Source: an uncultured Collinsella sp. (lineage in GTDB: Bacteria; Actinomycetota; Coriobacteriia; Coriobacteriales; Coriobacteriaceae). From it: 12,001 nucleotides of DNA. Location: NCBI GenBank assembly GCA_902465105.1, contig CABQLM010000065.1, forward strand, positions 1 to 12,001, written 5' to 3'. A program made the translations under genes and the position numbers. The notes beneath the pieces were generated by a model. The model made no database searches. It saw only the letters and a program-made list of their open reading frames with translations, and was not told the DNA's origin. Positions 1 through 6,625 of this stretch are shown here, piece after piece (within the stretch, counting starts at the first letter, position 1; each line of letters starts with the position of its first letter).

Positions 1-929
1 CTGACTATGTCAAGAACATGATCACCGGTGCTGCTCAGATGGACGGCGCTATCCTGGTCATCGCCGCTACCGACGGCCCCATGGCTCAGACCCGCGAGCA
101 CATCCTGCTCGCCCGTCAGGTCGGCGTTCCCTACATCGTCGTCTTCCTGAACAAGTGCGACATGGTCGACGATGACGAGCTCATCGACCTCGTCGAGATG
201 GAGACCCGTGAGCTCCTCTCCGAGTACGATTTCCCCGGCGACGACATCCCCGTCATCCGTGGTTCCGCTCTGGGCGCTCTCGAGGGCGACGCCAAGTGGA
301 TGGACGCCATTCGCGAGCTCATGAAGGCTGTCGACGAGTACATCCCGACGCCTGCTCGTAACAACGACCTCCCGTTCCTGATGGCCGTTGAGGACGTTAT
401 GACCATCTCCGGCCGTGGTACCGTTGCTACCGGCCGTGTCGAGCGCGGTGAGCTCAAGCTCAACGAGCCCGTCGAGATCGTCGGCATCAAGGATACCCAG
501 AACACCGTTGTTACCGGTATCGAGATGTTCCGTAAGTCCATGGACTTCTGCGAGGCTGGCGATAACGTCGGTCTGCTGCTCCGCGGCATCAAGCGCGAGG
601 ACATCGAGCGCGGCCAGGTTCTCTGCAAGCCCGGTTCGGTTACCCCGCACACCAAGTTCACCGGCGAGATCTACGTTCTGACCAAGGAGGAGGGCGGCCG
701 TCACACCCCGTTCTTCGATGGTTATCGTCCTCAGTTCTACTTCCGTACCACCGACGTTACCGGTACGGTCAAGCTCCCCGAGGGCACCGAGATGGCTATG
801 CCTGGTGACCACATCACCATCGAGGGCGACCTCATTCACCCGATCGCCATGGAGGAGGGCCTGCGCTTCGCTATCCGCGAGGGTGGCCACACCGTCGGCT
901 CGGGCATCGTCTCCACGATCATTGAGTAA
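1..929 (+). CDS. tuf: Elongation factor Tu, 5'-truncated by the window edge
   Basis: EF-Tu carries aminoacyl-tRNA to the ribosomal A site as a GTP complex in the cytoplasm. The reading frame is open from base 3, giving 308 residues that start DYVKNM; this is the stretch just after the DCPGHA (G3) motif, so the P-loop, switch I and G3 lie outside the window. Visible are the G4 motif NKCD (residues 50-53 of the visible part), the G5-like GSAL, and domains 2 and 3 with the signature segments [21 protein letters not shown] and [14 protein letters not shown]. The C-terminus reads [15 protein letters not shown], where many bacteria have GGRTVGAG. Codon use is strongly biased to C/G-ending codons, as expected for a highly expressed gene. 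A perfect terminator follows directly, so this is the last gene of its transcript, presumably the str operon with fusA upstream (not seen). Identification is certain. Confidence 0.98.
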   Translation, partial: DYVKNMITGAAQMDGAILVIAATDGPMAQTREHILLARQVGVPYIVVFLNKCDMVDDDELIDLVEMETRELLSEYDFPGDDIPVIRGSALGALEGDAKWMDAIRELMKAVDEYIPTPARNNDLPFLMAVEDVMTISGRGTVATGRVERGELKLNEPVEIVGIKDTQNTVVTGIEMFRKSMDFCEAGDNVGLLLRGIKREDIERGQVLCKPGSVTPHTKFTGEIYVLTKEEGGRHTPFFDGYRPQFYFRTTDVTGTVKLPEGTEMAMPGDHITIEGDLIHPIAMEEGLRFAIREGGHTVGSGIVSTIIE

Positions 930-954
930 ATTAGCTCTCTGATACCGATGACTT

Positions 955-990
955 AAAGAACCCGGCACTGTTAGGGTGCCGGGTTCTTTT
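955..990 (+). terminator. Rho-independent terminator of tuf
   Basis: A perfect 14-bp stem (955-968 with 976-989) encloses a 7-base loop. It begins 25 bases after the tuf stop. The stem runs from an A-rich left foot through a GC core (CCCGGCAC / GTGCCGGG) to a terminal TTCTTTT run, the classic intrinsic terminator shape. The left foot AAAGAA would also give a U-run on the opposite strand, but no - strand gene ends here. Confidence 0.93.
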
Positions 991-1058
991 CTGCGCACGT
1001 CGCTCTCTTGCGTGGCGTATCGAGCGTTTATTTCCCTAAGACGTTGGGGTTGATTAGA

Positions 1059-1107
1059 TCTCGCTGGCTTTATTGATGTGTTCCAAATATGAATGGATCC
1101 AGCGAGA
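1059..1107. repeat. Spaced inverted repeat upstream of the rpmG promoter
   Basis: Two perfect 9-base arms, TCTCGCTGG (1059-1067) and CCAGCGAGA (1099-1107), are separated by 31 AT-rich bases. They lie in the tuf-rpmG gap, ending 22 bases before the -35 box of the rpmG promoter. The pair could be a long-loop hairpin or two half-sites for a regulator. There is no direct evidence of function and chance is possible. Confidence 0.35.
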
Positions 1108-1129
1108 ACCAATTAACTCGGGGTTTTCG

Positions 1130-1159
1130 TTGACAGCACTTATACAGAGCTGATAAAGT
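1130..1159 (+). promoter_or_regulatory. Sigma-70 type promoter for rpmG / tRNA-Trp
   Basis: A perfect -35 hexamer TTGACA (1130-1135) is followed, after an 18-base spacer, by TAAAGT (1154-1159) preceded by TG at 1151-1152, which makes an extended -10 element. It lies 45 bases upstream of the rpmG start and after the tuf terminator, exactly where a new transcript must begin. The transcript plausibly runs through rpmG and tRNA-Trp and may continue into secE. Confidence 0.75.
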
Positions 1160-1204
1160 AACAACTCGTGCCCGTACGGGGCGGATATGAAAGGTTCAGG
1201 ATAC

Positions 1205-1354
1205 ATGCGTACTCTAGTTACTCTTGCGTGCACTGAGTGCAAGCGCCGCAACTATACGACCACCAAGAACAAGTCGACCATGCCTGATCGTATGGAGATC
1301 AAGAAGTATTGCCCCTGGTGCCGTCATCACACGCTGCACAAAGAGACTCGCTAG
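1205..1354 (+). CDS. rpmG: 50S ribosomal protein L33
   Basis: L33 is a small protein of the large ribosomal subunit. The frame gives 49 residues starting [17 protein letters not shown] and ending HKETR, which matches the usual L33 length. It is the zinc-binding form, with two CxxC pairs (Cys9/Cys12 and Cys36/Cys39). The ATG at 1205 is preceded by AAAGG (1190-1194) and by AGGA closer to the start. A good promoter lies upstream, and the tRNA-Trp gene begins 13 bases after the stop, so the two are very likely cotranscribed. The position between tuf and tRNA-Trp/secE is the conserved one in many bacteria. Confidence 0.96.
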   Translation: MRTLVTLACTECKRRNYTTTKNKSTMPDRMEIKKYCPWCRHHTLHKETR

Positions 1355-1367
1355 TCTCTAGTCACAT

Positions 1368-1443
1368 ACGCCAGTAGTTCAATTGGTAGAGCATCGGTCT
1401 CCAAAACCGAGTGTTGAGGGTTCGAGTCCTTCCTGGCGTGCCA
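1368..1443 (+). tRNA. tRNA-Trp (anticodon CCA), CCA end encoded
   Basis: A full cloverleaf can be drawn. The acceptor stem is ACGCCAG/CTGGCGT (1368-1374 with 1433-1439). The D arm is GTTC/GAGC with the loop AATTGGTA. The anticodon stem is TCGGT/ACCGA with loop CTCCAAA, so the anticodon CCA is at 1401-1403. The T arm is GAGGG/CCTTC with loop TTCGAGT. The discriminator base is G1440, followed by an encoded CCA (1441-1443). The anticodon reads UGG (Trp), and the gene sits before secE, its usual place. There is no intron. Confidence 0.98.
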
Positions 1444-1452
1444 GTCAATATT

Positions 1453-1480
1453 CCGTAAGCTCCCATTTGGGGGCTTACGG
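1453..1480 (+). terminator. Hairpin between tRNA-Trp and secE (partial terminator or processing signal)
   Basis: A 12-bp stem (CCGTAAGCTCCC with GGGGGCTTACGG, one G-U pair) closes on a 4-base loop, 9 bases after the tRNA 3' end. It is followed only by TTTACTC, a weak U-run. It may therefore be a leaky terminator that tunes read-through into secE-nusG, or a structure that marks the tRNA 3' processing site. No clear separate promoter is visible in the 39 bases left before secE, which favours read-through. Confidence 0.6.
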
Positions 1481-1519
1481 TTTACTCATGTTTAAGCGCA
1501 ATGCGCGGAGGTAACCCAA

Positions 1520-1858
1520 ATGGCCAACAAGAAGAACAAGAAGAAGGTTCAGCAGCCGGCGAACGCCCAGAACGCTGCTGCCAACTCCAAGGTTGAGGCC
1601 AAGAAGGCCGTTGCCAAGAAGAGTGAGAAGGCTGCGAAGTCCAAGAAGAACGAGAAGCCTGGTTTCTTCGCCCGCACTAAGAAGTATTTTGCTTCGGTTA
1701 AGTCCGAGATGAAGCGAGTCACGTGGCCCGATAAGAAGGAGCTCGTGAACTACTCGATCGTCGTCTGCGCTTCTCTGATCGTTGTCGGCGTCGTCATCGC
1801 TCTGCTCGATGCTGGCTTTGGCGAGGCTCTTGCTCTGTTCTCTGGATTGAGGGGCTAA
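1520..1858 (+). CDS. secE: Preprotein translocase subunit SecE
   Basis: SecE clamps SecY in the SecYEG channel of the cytoplasmic membrane. The 112-residue product has a Lys/Ala-rich soluble extension (about residues 1-47), then the SecE signature VKSEMKRVTWPDKKEL (about 60-75), and one membrane segment (about 77-98). That is the single-span form found in Gram-positive bacteria, with a basic N-terminal tail longer than the minimal one. The ATG has a strong GGAGGTAA upstream at good spacing. nusG starts 3 bases after the stop, so the two are cotranscribed and probably translationally coupled. Confidence 0.96.
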   Translation: MANKKNKKKVQQPANAQNAAANSKVEAKKAVAKKSEKAAKSKKNEKPGFFARTKKYFASVKSEMKRVTWPDKKELVNYSIVVCASLIVVGVVIALLDAGFGEALALFSGLRG

Positions 1859-1861
1859 TCC

Positions 1862-2398
1862 ATGTCTAAGCGTTGGTACGTCGTTCACACTTACTCTGGA
1901 TACGAGAACCGCGTTAAGTCCGATCTTGAGCATCGCATCGAGACCATGGGCATGCAGGATCGTATCTTTGATATCGAGATTCCTATGGAGCGTGTCACCG
2001 AGATTAAAGAGGGTGGCAAACGCGAGGTCAAGGATTCTAAGATTTTCCCGGGTTACGTCCTGGTTCGCATGGAGATGGATGACGATGCTTGGACGTGTGT
2101 TCGCAACACGCCTGGTGTCACCGGTTTCCTGGGCGGCAATGGCAAGCCCGCTCCGCTTTCTCGCGACGAGTATAACAAGATGACTCGTCGTCCCGGTAAG
2201 GGCGATGCGCCCAAGCGCACGTTGGTTGACATTCAGGTCGGTACGTCCGTCCGTGTCACTGATGGCCCGCTTACCGATTTTGATGGCAAGGTCTCTGAAG
2301 TCAATCCCGAGTCTGGCAAGATCAAGGTCACGCTGATGATCTTTGGTCGCGAGACGCCGGTCGAGCTCGACTTCAATCAGGTCGCTGTCATCGCTTAA
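1862..2398 (+). CDS. nusG: Transcription termination/antitermination factor NusG
   Basis: NusG binds RNA polymerase through its NGN domain and couples it to Rho or the ribosome through its KOW domain. The 178-residue product begins with the typical KRWYVVHTYSGYENRVK (NGN, about 3-120), with IFPGYVLVRMEMDDDAWTCVRNTPGVTGFLG in the core. A short linker is followed by the C-terminal KOW domain (about 126-178, GTSVRVTDGPLTDFDGKV). Its length is close to that of standard NusG, with no extra inserted domain. The start at 1862 is preceded by a purine-rich GAGGGG at the end of secE. It is followed by a 120-base gap and rplK. Confidence 0.97.
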   Translation: MSKRWYVVHTYSGYENRVKSDLEHRIETMGMQDRIFDIEIPMERVTEIKEGGKREVKDSKIFPGYVLVRMEMDDDAWTCVRNTPGVTGFLGGNGKPAPLSRDEYNKMTRRPGKGDAPKRTLVDIQVGTSVRVTDGPLTDFDGKVSEVNPESGKIKVTLMIFGRETPVELDFNQVAVIA

Positions 2399-2518
2399 GT
2401 TTTCGTCCGTTCGCGCGAGCGTGCTTCTTCTGTGACTGCTCATCTCAGGAGTGCTTCTAACACGTGCGTGCTTACGATATAGCAAGTACTTCACACTCGT
2501 GATTCGAAAGGAATGACC
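2399..2518 (+). promoter_or_regulatory. nusG-rplK gap: leader of the L11-L1 transcript, no clear motif
   Basis: The 120 bases between nusG and rplK carry three copies of GTGCTT (2421, 2451 and 2468; the first two extend to GTGCTTCT). There is an AT-richer stretch near 2474-2480 that could hold a weak -10 (TACGAT), but no convincing -35. In other bacteria this leader can carry an rplK promoter or an L1-binding site; neither can be assigned with confidence. The only firm element is the Shine-Dalgarno AAAGGA at 2507-2512. Confidence 0.3.
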
Positions 2519-2947
2519 ATGGCTGAGAAGAAGGTTGCCAACGTCATTAAGCTCCAGATTCCTGCTGGTGCAGCTAACCCCGCTCCTCCCGTCGGCCCCG
2601 CCCTGGGCGCTGCTGGCGTGAACATCATGCAGTTCTGCCAGGCCTTTAACGCCGAGACGCAGGACAAGAAGGGCGACATCATCCCCGTTGAGATTACTGT
2701 CTACGAGGATAAGTCCTTCTCCTTCATCACCAAGACCCCGCCGGCGGCTCACCTCATCAAGAAGGAGCTGAACCTCAAGTCTGGTTCTGCTAAGCCCCAG
2801 GCCGACAAGGTTGGCCAGCTCTCCCAGGAGCAGCTTACCAAGATCGCCGAGATCAAGATGCCGGACCTCAATGCCAACGACATTGACGCCGCCAAGAAGA
2901 TCATCGCCGGTACCGCCCGTTCCATGGGCGTCACCATCGCTGAGTAG
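2519..2947 (+). CDS. rplK: 50S ribosomal protein L11
   Basis: L11 forms the GTPase-associated centre of the large subunit together with 23S rRNA and the L10/L7/L12 stalk. The 142-residue product shows the N-terminal [26 protein letters not shown] block (about 15-40) and the C-terminal rRNA-binding signature [10 protein letters not shown] (131-140). The length is standard. Two in-frame ATGs exist: 2513 touches the AAAGGA at 2507-2512, while 2519 is 6 bases from it and gives the canonical MAEKK start, so 2519 is chosen. rplA follows after a structured 117-base spacer. Confidence 0.96.
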   Translation: MAEKKVANVIKLQIPAGAANPAPPVGPALGAAGVNIMQFCQAFNAETQDKKGDIIPVEITVYEDKSFSFITKTPPAAHLIKKELNLKSGSAKPQADKVGQLSQEQLTKIAEIKMPDLNANDIDAAKKIIAGTARSMGVTIAE

Positions 2948-2964
2948 CGATTTATTTTGGTAAC

Positions 2965-3051
2965 GACGGGTGCTCCGACCGGGGCGCCCGTTAAATGTGT
3001 GCAATAGGGCACACGATACGATGTGGGAGGGCTCACGCCCGTTTAACCACA
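2965..3051 (+). promoter_or_regulatory. Structured rplK-rplA spacer, candidate L1 translational operator
   Basis: Three hairpins follow one another. The first (2965-2992) has about 12 bp with G-U pairs and a GACC loop. The second (2997-3014) has GTGTGC pairing with GCACAC. The third (3022-3051) has an outer 5-bp helix TGTGG/CCACA, an asymmetric internal loop (2 against 6 bases) and an inner 4-bp helix GGGC/GCCC with loop TCAC. The third ends on the first base of the rplA Shine-Dalgarno AGGAGG. Ribosomal protein L1 is known to repress its own mRNA by binding two short helices joined by an asymmetric loop. The match here is architectural only, since the consensus bases could not be verified. 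The first hairpin lacks a U-run and is not a good terminator. Confidence 0.4.
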
Positions 3052-3064
3052 GGAGGTAATGCAC

Positions 3065-3772
3065 ATGGCTAAGCATGGTAAGAGCTATAACGCCGCTGCC
3101 GAGAAGATCGACCGCGCCACGCTCTACACCCCCCTTCAGGCTGCCAAGCTCATCAAGGAGCTCGACACCGCCAAGTTCGACGAGACCGTCGAGGCCCACT
3201 TCCGTCTGGGCATCGATACTCGTAAGGCTGACCAGAACATCCGTGGTTCCATCTCCCTGCCTCACGGCACCGGCAAGACCGTTCGTGTTGCCGTCTTCGC
3301 CGAGGGCGAGAAGGCCCGCGAGGCCGAGGCTGCCGGCGCCGACATCATCGGTTCCGACGAGCTCGTCGCCCAGATCCAGAAGGGCGAGATCAACTTCGAC
3401 GCCGCTATCGCTACGCCGAACATGATGGCCAAGGTTGGCCGTATCGGTAAGATCCTTGGTCCCCGCGGCCTCATGCCGAACCCCAAGCTCGGCACCGTGA
3501 CCATGGACGTCGCCAAGATGGTCTCCGAGCTCAAGGCCGGCCGCGTTGAGTATCGCGCCGACCGCTATGGCATCTGCCACGTGCCCCTGGGCAAGAAGTC
3601 CTTCTCTGAGCAGCAGCTCGTCGAGAACTACGCTGCCCTGTACACCGAGATCCTGCGCGTCAAGCCCTCTTCTGCTAAGGGCAAGTACGTCAAGTCCATC
3701 TCTGTGTCTTCCACCATGGGCCCTGGCGTCAAGGTCGATCCCGCTATCCAGCGCGACTTCCTGGCTGAGTAA
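3065..3772 (+). CDS. rplA: 50S ribosomal protein L1
   Basis: L1 builds the L1 stalk beside the ribosomal E site and in many bacteria represses translation of its own operon. The 235-residue product carries the signature [18 protein letters not shown] (about 127-144) and the two-domain layout of the family at standard length. The ATG at 3065 lies 7 bases after AGGAGGT (3051-3057). The upstream in-frame ATG at 3059 is too close to it, so 3065 is chosen. This is the last gene of the + strand cluster and is followed by a strong terminator. rplJ/rplL, often next in other phyla, are absent here. Confidence 0.97.
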   Translation: MAKHGKSYNAAAEKIDRATLYTPLQAAKLIKELDTAKFDETVEAHFRLGIDTRKADQNIRGSISLPHGTGKTVRVAVFAEGEKAREAEAAGADIIGSDELVAQIQKGEINFDAAIATPNMMAKVGRIGKILGPRGLMPNPKLGTVTMDVAKMVSELKAGRVEYRADRYGICHVPLGKKSFSEQQLVENYAALYTEILRVKPSSAKGKYVKSISVSSTMGPGVKVDPAIQRDFLAE

Positions 3773-3808
3773 CTTTTTGTTACTGCCTGAGCAAAGCAAG
3801 CATTGCTA

Positions 3809-3847
3809 AAGAAACCCGGTTCTGCCCCGCGCAGGACCGGGTTTCTT
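3809..3847 (+). terminator. Terminator of rplA, bidirectional shape
   Basis: A 17-bp stem (3809-3825 with 3831-3847, one G-U pair) encloses a 5-base CCCGC loop. The stem has an A-rich left foot (AAAGAAACCCGG) and a T-rich right foot (CCGGGTTTCTT), so it can end transcripts from both sides. It lies 36 bases after rplA on the + strand, and about 60 bases beyond the phosphoesterase gene on the - strand, in a convergent arrangement. Confidence 0.9.
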
Positions 3848-3861
3848 GCTATCGCGTGCCA

Positions 3862-3900
3862 AAACCACCACAAAGGGGACAGGCACCTTTGTGGTGGTTT
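3862..3900. repeat. Palindromic repeat, copy 1 (core GGGACAGG)
   Basis: Perfect 15-base arms, AAACCACCACAAAGG (3862-3876) and CCTTTGTGGTGGTTT (3886-3900), flank a 9-base centre, GGACAGGCA. The right arm is followed by a second partial copy of its own end (GTGGTGGTT at 3901-3909), which runs into the stop codon of the - strand phosphoesterase gene (3908-3910). This copy is the mirror orientation of copies 2-4. It lies at the convergent junction with rplA, next to an ordinary terminator. No transposase is nearby. Confidence 0.9.
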
Positions 3901-3907
3901 GTGGTGG

Positions 3908-4618
3908 TTACCAGAGGGTTCTGGCGATTGGGGATTCGATGGTTTCGTGGCGCTTGAGTTCGCGGCGCATGGTTTGTGAATTGAGCCAGGCTGCCTGCCA
4001 GCCGCGGATGGGGTAGCGTGTCTCGTCCAGTTCAAATTGCGTATAGCCGCAGGCGTTGATGACTGTCGTCCCGCATGCGTGCTGACGCTCACGTTGAAAG
4101 TCGTGACTATAGCATTGGTGAATATGTCCATGCACCATGTAGTCGGGATTCCATGCCTCGAGCGCTGTGTTAAAGCATTCGAATCCTCGATGCGGCAGAT
4201 CGTCCAGATCGCCCATACCTGCGGCGGGCGCATGGGTAAGCAGAATGTCGCAGCCGCCGACCATCCTTACTTTGCGTGACAGCTTGCGTACGCGCTTGGC
4301 CATCTCGCGTTCGGTGTACATGTTGACGCCATCTCGGTAACGCATGGATCCGCCAAGCCCCGCAATGCGCACGCCGCGGTACACGTACACGCTGTCCTCC
4401 ACACAAATACATCCGCCCGGCGCATGACGCGCGTAGCGGTCGTCGTGGTTGCCACGCACGTAGATGAGCGGTTTGTTGATAACGGTGACCAAAAACTCAA
4501 GATAATCCGGGTCCAGGTCGCCGGCGGACAAAATCAGGTCGACACCCTCAAAGCGCTCCTTGCGAAAGCACTCCCAAAGACATCGTTCTTCGGTATCGGC
4601 TATGGCAAGGATCTTCAT
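3908..4618 (-). CDS. Metallophosphoesterase of the calcineurin-like superfamily
   Basis: The predicted product is a cytoplasmic 236-residue hydrolase with a two-metal phosphoesterase fold; the substrate is unknown. The conserved metal-binding blocks appear in order: IADTE (Asp8), AGDLD (Gly33-Asp34), GNHDD (Gly57-Asp60), THA (His129) and GHIH (Gly164-His167). The first block normally reads DxH; here the position of the His is Glu10, an unusual first motif. There is no signal peptide or membrane segment. Its ATG overlaps the TGA of the preceding ParB-like/BMP gene in the arrangement ATGA (4615-4618), so the two are almost surely translated in a coupled way and likely work together. The stop lies 8 bases from palindromic repeat copy 1. 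Similar short phosphoesterases are, from memory, common in Clostridia and Coriobacteriia but without an assigned role. Confidence 0.9.
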   Translation of the reverse strand: MKILAIADTEERCLWECFRKERFEGVDLILSAGDLDPDYLEFLVTVINKPLIYVRGNHDDRYARHAPGGCICVEDSVYVYRGVRIAGLGGSMRYRDGVNMYTEREMAKRVRKLSRKVRMVGGCDILLTHAPAAGMGDLDDLPHRGFECFNTALEAWNPDYMVHGHIHQCYSHDFQRERQHACGTTVINACGYTQFELDETRYPIRGWQAAWLNSQTMRRELKRHETIESPIARTLW

Positions 4619-6531
4619 AGGGCGCGGACTCCCGGCTCATTATCGAGCTGCGGAATGGTGCCCACTACGTTGTCAGCCAGCCAGTCCATTTCGACGATCT
4701 GCGTGCTCGGCAGCGGAGGGAATCCCTCGATCTGCACCACGCCGTCTTGACTGTGAAGCTCGCCGCCAAAGGGGTTGATAGAGCCCTCGACGATGCCGTT
4801 GCGGAGTAGTTGCACAAGCTTACGCGTCTGATAGGGCAGGCCCGGAGCGTAGCGGATGTCGATAACGCCCGAGCTCATGCCATACCAGTAGTTGACGGCG
4901 CGAACCTGGCTGTCGTCACTGGTCTCATCCCAGGTGCCATGCAGCAGACTTCGCACGATAAGCTCGTAGTATCGGCCCCAGTTCCATACCGGCATGGCAA
5001 TGCCGGTAACCTTGCCATCGACCAGGCGGTGAAGTCCGTAGGCCGTGGGGTCTTCGAGCGACTTTGACATGTCGGCGCCGGTCATGACGCTTACACCTTC
5101 GCGGCACATGGCCTCGGCAAGGCCTCCGGCGGGCACATCGCCCCAGGTCAGGATAATTTGCGCACGGGGGTCGAGCAGCGAGGCACCGATAGCGAAGGCA
5201 TTGATTTCACTGAGTGCGCCCGAGGCGAAGACCGACGCGTGGTAACCGATGCGGTGGTTGTCCGCCATGCTGGCGGCAAGGGCGCCCAGGAGAAACTTGG
5301 CCTCGTACATCTTGCCAAAGTACGAACGGACGCTTTGATGGGGAAGGCCGATGGAGCAGTTAAGGAACCGAACCTGGGGATACTCAACGGCAGCTCTGAG
5401 CGTGTATTCCATCAGGCGGTGCGAGGTCGAGAAGATGACGTTTGCTCCATGTTTGACAGCCGTTTCCACCGCGGCGTAGAACACGTCCGGATCGTGACAG
5501 TCCTCGAACGCCTCGGTGCGCACGATACCGCTAAAGTGCTCATCGAGATACTGACGCCCTTGGTCGTGCAGGCTGTCCCAGCTCGACGTCGCACAGGTGA
5601 ATTCATGGATAAAGGCGATGTGCAGGGGGTTGGCCGCCGAATAGACGGTCTTGCCCATAAAGAAGTTGAGCACGCCGGAGGTGGACTTGGCGGGCGACTC
5701 CTCCTCATCGACGTTCGGTGCTTCGACAAGATCGACCTTGTCCTCGTCATTTTTGCCGGCAATGACCAGCTCGCGCCAAATCTTGCACAGGCGTTTTACA
5801 ACGATATCCGTCGGCGTATCCAGCAGGCGGTCCTGGTTGTACACATTGAGGTAGACGAGCATGGCGTCGGCGGGCGTAATGTCCAGGTGGTCGCCGCCTG
5901 CGCGAAGGTAGGCGCGCTTAAAGAGCAGGAAGGTGTGGCGCAGGTAGTCGACCTTTTTCTGCGGCCATTTTTCGATAAGGTTCTGGCCGAGCATCTTGGC
6001 GAGCGTCTCGTAGCTTCCCTCGCGCGAGAACTCGATCTCGTATAGGGGACAAACGTGCCAAAACGCGCAGAACTCGCCGTACAGGCGACTTTCGACGGAA
6101 TCCCATTTGCCGGGGTAGAGGCGGGTGACCTTGGCCGAAACCGTCGGGGCGTCTAGGAATTTGAGGACACTGACGCGTTTGTTGCCTTCCTGGACATAGA
6201 ACCGATGCATGAACTCGGTGACGGTGATGGGGTCGCGATAACCCTCGGTTACCTGGATGTCGTAGAGGTTGGACCACTTGCGGGCGAACTCGGTGTTAAA
6301 CGGCAGCAGGGGCATAAAGTTGCATGAAAATGCGGACTGACGGCCTTTGGTGACCGTGCCGACGACCATTTCGAGCGGAATGTCCCTTAGGCCGACATTC
6401 TCCCGCTGGCCTAAGGGGAGCTGGGCAACCAAACTGTCGAGGTCCGTGAGGTATGGATGCTCGCTTTGGCTAATGGCACGTCGACGCCCTTGCTCGCCGC
6501 GCTTGCGTGCTTGACGATAGGCCTCTTCCAT
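4615..6531 (-). CDS. ParB-like / BMP (PnrA-type) nucleoside-binding fusion protein, cytoplasmic
   Basis: A 638-residue protein with two recognisable parts. The N-terminal part (about 45-140) contains YVQEGNKRVSVLKFL (112-126), which resembles the ParB/Srx-type 'EGNRR...LK' segment. A largely helical middle (about 170-262) and an acidic linker (about 262-283) follow. The C-terminal part (about 303-600) resembles the BMP/PnrA/Med family of periplasmic nucleoside-binding proteins (blocks HIAFIHEFTCATSSWDSLHDQG, YEAKFLLGALAASM, INAFAIGASLLDP). Unlike a transporter lipoprotein it has no signal peptide or lipobox, and no ABC nucleoside transporter genes lie beside it, so a cytoplasmic sensing role is inferred. 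The ATG at 6531 has GGGAG 7 bases upstream. Its stop overlaps the start of the phosphoesterase gene. Large proteins of this make-up are, from memory, annotated as 'BMP family substrate-binding protein' in Clostridia; the function is unknown. Confidence 0.85.
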   Translation of the reverse strand: MEEAYRQARKRGEQGRRRAISQSEHPYLTDLDSLVAQLPLGQRENVGLRDIPLEMVVGTVTKGRQSAFSCNFMPLLPFNTEFARKWSNLYDIQVTEGYRDPITVTEFMHRFYVQEGNKRVSVLKFLDAPTVSAKVTRLYPGKWDSVESRLYGEFCAFWHVCPLYEIEFSREGSYETLAKMLGQNLIEKWPQKKVDYLRHTFLLFKRAYLRAGGDHLDITPADAMLVYLNVYNQDRLLDTPTDIVVKRLCKIWRELVIAGKNDEDKVDLVEAPNVDEEESPAKSTSGVLNFFMGKTVYSAANPLHIAFIHEFTCATSSWDSLHDQGRQYLDEHFSGIVRTEAFEDCHDPDVFYAAVETAVKHGANVIFSTSHRLMEYTLRAAVEYPQVRFLNCSIGLPHQSVRSYFGKMYEAKFLLGALAASMADNHRIGYHASVFASGALSEINAFAIGASLLDPRAQIILTWGDVPAGGLAEAMCREGVSVMTGADMSKSLEDPTAYGLHRLVDGKVTGIAMPVWNWGRYYELIVRSLLHGTWDETSDDSQVRAVNYWYGMSSGVIDIRYAPGLPYQTRKLVQLLRNGIVEGSINPFGGELHSQDGVVQIEGFPPLPSTQIVEMDWLADNVVGTIPQLDNEPGVRAL

Positions 6532-6586
6532 AGTTTTGCTCCCTTAGTCGTTTAAACAACGATATGAACCATGGTACCACGATGCG

Positions 6587-6625
6587 AAACCACTACAAAG
6601 GTGCCTGTCCCCTTTGTGGTGGTTT
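6587..6625. repeat. Palindromic repeat, copy 2 (core CCTGTCCC)
   Basis: Arms AAACCACTACAAAGG (6587-6601) and CCTTTGTGGTGGTTT (6611-6625) flank TGCCTGTCC. Apart from one base (T6594) it is the exact reverse complement of copy 1. The TTA that gives the mscS-family stop codon (6624-6626) overlaps the end of the right arm. It separates that gene from the next - strand gene, whose start is 55 bases further on, so it is placed to end the channel transcript. Confidence 0.9.

Noticed and set aside
1171..1180. Self-complementary CCCGTACGGG in the rpmG leader
   Set aside because: It is a gapless 10-base palindrome, so it cannot form a stable hairpin, and nothing links it to a regulator.
1054..1251. 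A 65-codon open frame on the - strand whose C-terminal part (about 1054-1140) looks protein-like (RWIHSYLEHINKASEI)
   Set aside because: Its 5' half lies antisense over rpmG and its promoter, and no ribosome-binding site supports a start; it could at most be the tail of a lost gene, which cannot be shown.
1475..3799. A 774-codon open frame on the - strand across secE, nusG, rplK and rplA
   Set aside because: It is antisense to four certain genes, and the long open frame is a by-product of their biased codon use (no TTA/CTA/TCA codons in the matching frame).
5158..6045. A 295-codon + strand open frame inside the ParB-like/BMP gene
   Set aside because: It lies antisense to a gene with recognisable domains, shows no known motifs, and has no upstream signals.
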